Assembly (NCBI GenBank): GCA_002900995.3
Contig: PJEW03000014.1
Span: 277,527-341,526, forward strand
Direction of reading: 5' to 3'
Length of the DNA: 64,000 nucleotides
Source of the DNA: Ganoderma boninense
Taxonomy: Eukaryota > Basidiomycota > Agaricomycetes > Polyporales > Polyporaceae
In this document: positions 57,003 through 64,000 of the stretch, piece by piece
How the letters are laid out: each line of letters opens with the position of its first letter
Position numbering within the stretch: the stretch's first letter is position 1
The notes under the pieces: model-generated
Told to the model about the DNA's origin: nothing
What the model saw: only the letters and a program-made list of their open reading frames with translations
Databases searched by the model: none
Made by a program: the position numbers and the translations under genes

Positions 57003-60000
57003 CAACACCCGAAGCACTGGTATTTATTGCTGCCACCAGATGAGCCTGAAGCAGAAGTGTTAGTCTGTTGTCCAGGCCCAGCGGCTAGTAATGCTCCATT
57101 TGTGGAAGGATTAATGGGCAGGCTGGTAAGCATAAGATGTAGTGTAAGAGTGGAACACATACTGCAGTGTTAACGACTTTCTCGAGCATGTTCAATCCAG
57201 TTGATCGCGTCGAAGTTGCCTGCAGCGATCTCCACCTGCTGTTCCACATGGCCACCCCACTTCTTCTCAATGTATCAAAGCTTGTAGTATGATGCAGCAC
57301 TGGAAGTTGCAGTGAGTAAGCATCTAAACGTAGTTGAGAAAAGGATGACGCACAAAGAGCGAGTATATATACATCAGAATTGTCGAGCTTGGTGTAGTAC
57401 TTGTTGAGCTTGTCAAGACCCGCCTGAAGCACGGGATAGAATATAGCATACTTCGGGTCATCGAGCTTCTTCTCCCATTTGGTGCAGAGGGCCTCGAGCG
57501 TGGGGACAACATGATGGAGAGTGGGGACTTTATCTGATGAGAAGAGTGGGTGATATTTGTCTGCATCCTGCAGATGCACCAAAAATCAGTCGGGCTCGAG
57601 TCCTCAAGAAACTGGCACACTGCTCTAATAACGGCACACATACCTCGAGGATCTTGACACAAAGCCCGACACAATCCCAGTCCTCCTTTTTGAGACGGAA
57701 TGCTGACCATGGGATCTTTTTTGTAACCTTGCTGTTTTTGCGAATGGTGGTGATGGGGCCAAACTTCGTGTCCGCTGTGGCCGTGAACAATGTGATAGGC
57801 TAATGACAATGTGTGAGTGAAGTGTACTGGGTGAAACAGTTGCAACGATGCTCAAGCTCATGTCAGACATATGAGAAGAGCGCTTCAGCATCTTCAAGGT
57901 GCTGCCCCATCATGTCGCCGTATGAAGCGGGATGATGAGTGGTATCTTAATGTTGAACTGCTTTTGGGTCTGCTGGAATGCTTCCTTACACTGTGGTGAT
58001 GCTTGGATCTGAGAAGATAGCAAGTGAATACACTGAGCTCGAGTGATACAAGCACCCAGGAGGACGTACTTTGATAGCAAGGGTACAGATCGCGGCGATG
58101 ACGTCCAATCCACCAGCAAGTACACGGTTCTCTGGGGCCTTTGGATCGTAGTCCCACATGGCCTGTTTGCTCTCGACGAGCCCAACCTGCATGACCGCAG
58201 TCATGAAATCTTCAATTGCGAGTTGGACGACATGTCCAATACAACTGAACAGCCTGTGTGAGTGAGTGCTTTCTACGAGATGGGCACTCCGAGCACTTAC
58301 CCGAGTTGCTTGTTAACTGCGTCCCAATCATCAATCCCGTGGGCCTCTAGGACCTCCGCCACCTCCCTCGCTGTCATTCAATTGTTTGAGGCGTTGTTGG
58401 CAGTGATATGTCCGAGCTAGATGGGAAACTGAATTGCATCAGCAACAAGGCCACTCCATTCCACAGGTAAACGGTGATGTACCTTGTTCACAAAATCCTG
58501 CTTCTTGGAGGTGATTCCTGCACGATCTGTCACCTTCAAAAGGTGTCGGCCCAAGTTGCGGCCACCATGGTCCCCCACAATCTTGTGAAACCCAATGACC
58601 TCCACTCGTAGCGTCCACAGGTGCAAGTCCTTCACGTCGATCCACTGGGCCATGATGCCGAAGAACGCAGTGCTGCTGTGATCCTCGGTCCAAAGGTCGT
58701 GGTTAATCAAGGCCTTCCCGGGTGCTGCAGCAAGGTTGCTGTGAAGCTCCCTGATGAACTGGACGAATTTGTTCTTGATGTTGGTTCGAACAACATCAGG
58801 AAAAACACTTTTTCTAGCGAGCTTCTGCAGACACTCTCGAGCCCTCCGAGTGCTCACGAGTGCCTGCATAGCCGCGTGAGCACTCAATAGTGCCAGCGAG
58901 CCACCCGAGGAAGACCAGAAATGGGAAGAGAGCCAAATCACACCTTACGTCATCCTCAACCGTGTCCCGAGGACAATGAGCAGGCACCATCCATTCACCA
59001 ACCATTTCTCCTTCCAAAACCCCTATTTTCACCTTCTCCAGTAGACCCAGGACTGCTCTCGAAAATGTCAAGTCCTTATCTGCCGGCCCTAAACCTGGCA
59101 CGTGGTCCCATCAATTTGCCAGCACAACATCGGCGCCGACCTCTCCTTCGCCCCTTCTCATCTTGCTTCCCTCCCTCGTATCTTCCTGCGGCTTTTTGTG
59201 TGCGCAACGTTGTCTAGCTCTTATAGCTTGCCTCAGATCTTCTCTTCAAGGATCTCCTGGTGCGCCTGTTTACTCTTGGAGGCCTCAGAACCCTCGGAGC
59301 TATGAGTAGTTCATTCTTGGCCCATGCGCGGTGTTCCCTAGCTGGTCAAACGGTAAGCTCTCTTTTTGTTGCTTGCATCATCCATCTCCTTCCAGTCTCT
59401 GCATTGTGCCATGTCGGGATGCTGGCCCCATGACCAGCTACTGGCTCATTGGCATGTCGGACGCCTATCTCAGCCGCATTCTGTGAGGCCTTGGTGGATC
59501 TGCTCTCCGGTATCTTTGTTAGTTGACTTTGTCGTCTTGATTATGCTCGGGTAAGTGCTTTGAGTTCCATGATTGTAAATACAGTGTACATGTCAACGCC
59601 AGCACAACTGTAGTATTAATGTGAGTTATTTTCTGTTCAAAGGTTGGCGGGTTAGATTGTCAGACTGGTCAGACTTATTCAGGTCCTAAGGTGCGTCTCT
59701 TGGTACTTATCTGTGCGAAGTTGCACGGTACTCTTGATACTGGAGAGGTGCATACTGGAATTGGAGTGCATGCATAGTGACCTCGTGTAAGAGCTCGTGT
59801 CATGTATGTAGTTAGATGTAGTACTATTTGTATGTCAAATAGTCTGGTTCAACAATATACGTGCTTTTGCGTATGTTTTTGTGTGTCCCTGTTCAAAATT
59901 TGATCGATGCAAGGGAATATCTATATATGCTATCACGTCTCGCTATGTCTCGTGGATGTCTATCGAGCGCTCGATAGCCTCTAGGGGGAGCTATCAACTC

Positions 60001-61332
60001 CTAGCTAAAGGGGGACCTTACTCTCCGTCTATCGCTACTCTCTAGGCCCGATAGCACTACCGAGTGAAGTTGTTTTTTCCTGATGAATGGCGCGAGATGG
60101 GAGCTCCTCCTTGGTGGTCTTCGGGCACATAACAACGAGGCAGTTGGTGACGTCAGGTCATCAGCGACAAGCAGAGCCTAGGGAAGACCATAGAGGAATG
60201 AGGAAAGAGAGTCGGGTCAGGATCCACTGGCAGAATGAGGCGTGAGGGCATAACACTTGAGTCTGTGACTCACCTGGTCACCACAGACAACGTGCTGTGT
60301 GACAGCATCCAGGATGGCGGTCCAGGAGAAGACAGTCGGCGACTCAACCTTCTTCACGACACCATCGAGTGTGAGCTGTAGTTGTGCTCCGCCGGCGGCT
60401 GCTGCTTTTTTCTTCTTTGTCCTTCTTTGCCATCTTTGCTGCCCATATCTTCTTCGGTGTCGCTTGCTCTGTCTCCTCAATTCCTTTGGCCTTGCAGCGG
60501 GTGACATAGATGGCATAATGCATCGATGCGATATGCGATGGCAGCTCAAGTCCCACCAACGTACCAGCCAGCGCACTGACCCTCAACAGCTTGTTTTTTG
60601 GCATTGTCTCTACACTCAGCTTGGTAAGCCACGCCATCATCTAGAAGGATTTTGTACTCACTTGCAGATCATACACCAGCGCCCCCTTTGCGTGTCTGAG
60701 GTCCCATTCTTTTTTGACTTGAACTCAGTCATCACCGGCATCGAGAATATGGTGAGGAGGTCGGCCGTTGCTCGGCCTTGGTGGTGGTCTCATCTGGAAG
60801 TTGAGGTCCGAGTCCGAGTCCCTCGCTCCGTCTGTCAGGTGCTGCGAGGTTGAGGTGTTGAATATGACAAGTACTAACATATTGGCCAATGTTCTCAGTA
60901 CATTACCTCAGTGTCCAGACCTTCTCTCCCTCAGGCTGTCAGGCACCCCGCACTGCTTCCCCTTCTCTCGCGCTCCACTGGCAGCCTCAACACCCTCTCG
61001 GAGTCCAAGATCTCAATCACCCCATTTCTAGTCCCCTCTCCAGATGCAGTGTCATCAGCGACATCATCCAGCTCGACCACTTCAACATTTTGCCGCCTTA
61101 CGATGACCGCGCTTCCTCAGATTCTTGGTGTCATTCGGCTTCTTCTTCTTCGGTGGTGGTGGAGAAGCCGGGAGTCTGGCTCCGAGTCTGAAGAATCAGA
61201 TGTTTGCTGATCAGCGTGGCTGCGCTTCCTGCCAACAGCAGGCTTGGACAAAAACGACGTGAGAAGCTTGGCCTTTTCAGTTCTCGTGCTCTCAGGAGGA
61301 GCCTGCCCTTCATACCACGTGCCGATGGCCAT
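57003..61332 (-). pseudogene. hAT-superfamily transposase gene, disrupted
   Basis: Minus strand from about 61332: MAIGTWYEGQAPPES, TEKAKLLTSFLSKP, later VEVVELDDVADD, MPKNKLLRVSALAGTLVG, AQLQLTLDGVVKKVESPTVF, ILDAVTQHVVCGDQ, an intron, ALLVADDLTSP. After a non-coding insertion come VRTNIKNKFVQFIRELHS, KALINHDLWTEDHSSTAFFGI (hAT catalytic-region block), VVGDHGG-like KIVGDHGGRNLG, VWDYDPKAPENRVLAGG, then LEALCTKWEKKLDDP, LDKLNKYYTKLDNSDVY. It is cut off after SGGSNKYQCFGC by chromovirus B; the C-terminal dimerisation domain is not found on the far side. Stops and frame changes occur in the N-terminal exons. Confidence 0.65.
58880..60085. other. Non-coding insertion within the hAT gene (borders uncertain)
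   Basis: Sequence between the two recognisable halves of the hAT gene does not fit a transposase. It includes an 18-bp palindrome (59960-59977, CTATCGAGCGCTCGATAG) and several CTATCG/CGATAG motifs. No TIR or LTR pair could be defined. Confidence 0.35.
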
Positions 61333-61764
61333 AGGTGGTGTTAACAAGAGATTGGGCGGTGTGTGAGGACAGCAGAGAGCGCATGCCAAGCGTGGAGAGA
61401 AGAGCACCTGCCTCAGTTCAGAATCTAGGCATGGAGGCTTGTTGATTTACGACTGCATCTGGAAAACCAGCCTTTGCCAATGAGATAATGAAAAGGTATA
61501 ATTAGAAAATATTAGACTATTAGAACAGTAGTAACATGTTAGGTAATATTTGAGAGGTTCCCAGAAAGAGTAGTTCCACAATAGCACTAAAATAGTGCAG
61601 AAGTAGCACTATAGTAGCATGCGGTAGACATATGAATAAGACTGAACATTTGTCTGGACTGGTTTTATAAAAGCTTTAAACACAATAATAAGCATGCCAT
61701 ACTCAAAGACAAGCATACCGCAAAAGCTAGAAATTTTAATAAAACATTTATACTACCACCACCA
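61333..61764. other. AT-rich intergenic, no gene
   Basis: Repeated TAGTAGCA/AGCACTA motifs. No coding frame. Confidence 0.4.
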
Positions 61765-61845
61765 GGATTGAACCCTCAGCCTCTTGCTATTCCAGCACAG
61801 CTCTAAGCTGTGCAGACAGCTTAGCCCACTACACCACAAGGGCTT
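61765..61845 (-). ncRNA. tRNA-like pol III promoter (SINE or decayed tRNA)
   Basis: Minus strand: A-box-like TGTAGTGGGCTAAG (about 61820-61833) and B-box GGTTCAATCC (61765-61774), about 45 nt apart, with a stem-forming GCACAGCTTAGAGCTGTGC between. Acceptor arms do not pair convincingly, so this is tRNA-derived rather than a working tRNA. Confidence 0.4.
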
Positions 61846-62294
61846 ACACCAGGCAAGGTGGTATAGGCTATATGTACCCCCTGCTGCTGGACTTGGGAAA
61901 AATTGAGAGATGTAGGTCAACTTCAACATCAATATATCTTGTGGTCATTCTATGTTATAGGCTTATATAGTGTATGTGACATATATACTTATGTACATTG
62001 ATTAGACTACAAGTATCTATTCAAGTTCCTGTTACATATGCATAACAATATTAGTATACTGCAGTAGCAACTAGTAGCACTAAATAGCACTACAATAGAT
62101 TGAGTTAGATGCAGTAGTTCTAATTTGTATAATATAGATAGGTCTTTTTTGTAGTAGCTCTCAGATAGATAGCATTAGTACTTTATTTGATTAAGATATT
62201 ATAATAGTACATATTATTACACATTGGCAAAAGCTGGTTGTCCTGACGTGCCGCGCAATGCAGACATGGCCGTGGGACAAAAATATATAGTTCA
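61846..62294. other. AT-rich intergenic, no gene
   Basis: Nothing beyond simple AT-rich motifs. Confidence 0.4.
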
Positions 62295-62525
62295 GGCACC
62301 ATTATGCCCAGTAGGACCAGCTCCGGTCCTGCAGCCTTGGACTGGTCATACGTGGGTATGACCACTGGCAGTCCTGAACAAATTGGTAAGAAGGTAGGAC
62401 TGGGGACTGGGACCAGGACAGGACCGGAAAAGACTGGCAGACGGTCCGGTCCCCATAAGTCCCAGTCCCAGGCATCTAACCGGTCCTCGAAGGTCCTCGG
62501 ACCGGACCTGACAACACTACGTGGG
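62295..62525. mobile_element. hAT-type MITE relic
   Basis: GGTCC/GGACCGG-rich sequence like the MITE at 9.8 kb. The right end, reverse-complemented, reads TGTTGTCAGGTCCGGTCC, recalling GAGTCAGGTCCTCGGACC of that element. The left terminus is not recognisable. Confidence 0.45.
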
Positions 62526-63108
62526 CCTGACATCGCACAGTGCGTTTTTGATGCCAATCAAGGTGACAGCTGAATGATGGGCTCAGCGCATTTCGGGTGA
62601 TTCTAGAGAATAAGCTGATTCCAGTGATTCTCAGTGCTATTAAGGCGTTCAGTAGATTTAAGTCCAGTCAACTTACTTGAAGTACTGGATGGATTCCTGA
62701 TGCGTGCCTCGCCACTCCACACTCTACGATCGTGCTGGGTGGTCGGTCCTACATGCTCCTGACAAATAGAGCTCTGGATGGAAGAGCTTGCTGCTGGTAT
62801 TCAACTCGATTTCCGTACTATGGAGAGTACTTGGCACTCTACTCAGTATCTAAATCAAGCATGGAGGGGACGCAAAGCTGCACAGAACGTCTAAGCGAGC
62901 GTGACTATGCGAGCGCTGGATCTGAAAATCTGGGTGCCCAAAATCCAGGTGCCTCCGAATATCCGCCTATACTGAGCGGGCCTACTAGACATATAGTCAA
63001 ACAAGTACAAATACACAGGAGACATGTAGTCTAATGGAATGGAATGAGTGCAAAGGGGAGGTGGGAGGAACAGAAGATTTCTTTGTTGCGTCAATGTCAA
63101 GAGTACAG
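62526..63108. other. Intergenic, no gene seen
   Basis: No recognisable element or coding frame. Confidence 0.35.
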
Positions 63109-64000
63109 TGTCATGAACGGCACGCTCGGCGCCTACCCCGGCGTCTCTCTTTCCCTTTTCGGACAGTTTGCCTCCCGCATCGTCCTTATTGTCCTCCGTT
63201 GTTTAGCAAACCCCGTCCCTTGTTCTCGCAGTACAATAACTCCTGTCACCCATTGTTCCCATCGTCATTGTACTACATACCATTGTTCTTCCACTGGTTC
63301 CCGTGTCCATAGTCACCTATTGTCCCCGGTTCCCATTGTCCACTACATGTATATAAGGCCTATACTCTGCTACCTGGAGACCTCAGTTTTGACCTCTTGT
63401 CTCCAGGTAAGTTTCACTGTATTCTTGCTCGTTAGTTACTCGCTCAATACATCTTGTCTCCAGCCTGACTGTCGAGCCCTGCTCCGCTCTCGCTGCACAA
63501 GTGCTCGTCGACGCCCTTGCTCGTCTCGTAAGCCTCCTCCCTGATCTTACTCGACAGCCAGTCGTAACATTAGGTCAAAACTTCTACACAAGCACCGGCG
63601 TACTCCACACACATTCTTTTCCTTCTCGTACGGTACGCACTTAGATCCTCTGTGTTGGCCTGCGTAGTACGCGCTCTAGTCACACCATCGGACGTGGTCT
63701 CGGTGCAACCTGAGGCTTGCCACTCTCAGTGGTACAGTACGCGAAAGCTCCTAAACGAGACCCCCGGTACTGACAGAGTGGTCTGCCTCACGGCGTGGGA
63801 GCTAGAGAAAGGCGGTGAAACAAAAGCCAAGGCAGAACACCCTTGGGCCCGTGTCTCTTGGGCTAAGACACAGCAATAGGCCGAGGAGGCTGAGCAGACA
63901 GTGTCAGATCGTGCACTGCCGTTTCTATTCCTGGGATAGGAAGCGAGCTACCTCCACTCCCCTCACCGTGGCTTGCAGTCAAAAGGCCACACGCATTTCA
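63109..64000 (+). mobile_element. Family-A chromovirus, 5' LTR and leader, runs off the window
   Basis: LTR 63109-63569 (TGTCATGAAC...CGTAACA) is almost identical to the 47156 LTR. The downstream leader TTAGGTCAAAACTTC and the following text mirror the minus strand of 47155-46740. Plus orientation; gag and pol would lie beyond 64000. A solo LTR is excluded because the leader is present. Confidence 0.85.

Overview
The window looks like nuclear DNA of an agaricomycete basidiomycete. Genes are split by many 45-70 nt introns, several with good GT-AG borders. The protein families are ones common in mushroom-forming fungi: a HECT-like gene with a Cys-rich start, an 'integrase core' gene, fungal protein-kinase-like genes, a TET/JBP-type dioxygenase and SWIM/MULE-type proteins. 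Chromodomain Ty3 and Ty1 retroelements occupy much of the right half. I cannot name the species. Everything is read by eye; exon borders are models.

Layout. 0.5-5.2 kb: intact 10-exon gene with a HECT-like C-terminus, carrying a tiny LTR element (TRIM) in its first intron. 5.6-7.7 kb: relics of a proteasome ATPase (Rpt6-like) and an ATG27-like gene. 8.4-12.4 kb: kinase-like gene hit twice inside coding exons, by a hAT-type MITE and by a 1,085-bp TIR element. 12.4-15.8 kb: GC-rich, no convincing gene. 15.8-17.8 kb: ataxin-3/Josephin deubiquitinase (minus), divergent from a second broken ATG27 (18.2-19.2 kb). 19.2-19.9 kb: LRR-type relic. 20.1-23.4 kb (minus): TET/JBP-like dioxygenase interrupted at an exon/intron border by a second 1,085-bp element. 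24.1-24.6 kb: quinone-oxidoreductase relic. 24.9-26.8 kb: integrase-core pseudogene carrying two abutting perfect palindromes. 27.6-28.6 kb: third copy of the TIR element. 29.3-30.7 kb: intact coiled-coil gene of unknown function.

31-64 kb is a nested transposon block: a truncated Ty1/copia (31.7-34.8 kb, minus); a SWIM/MULE-like pseudogene (35.0-36.6 kb, minus); a 100-N scaffold gap; a second copia (36.7-40.75 kb, minus); chromovirus A (40.75-47.6 kb, minus) with a 920-bp solo LTR in its integrase; chromovirus B (47.9-57.0 kb, plus), whose 5' internal part is inverted between its 5' LTR and a nested solo LTR and which carries two more insertions; a hAT transposase relic (57.0-61.3 kb, minus); an AT-rich stretch with a tRNA-like pol III promoter; and the start of another family-A element (63.1 kb to the end).

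No operon-like or defence-like system is visible. The most interesting content is the 1,085-bp DNA transposon family (13-bp TIRs, 2-bp TSDs), its precise gene disruptions, the double palindrome in the integrase gene, the LTR-mediated inversion, and a recurrent nonsense pattern that C-to-T or G-to-A changes would explain.
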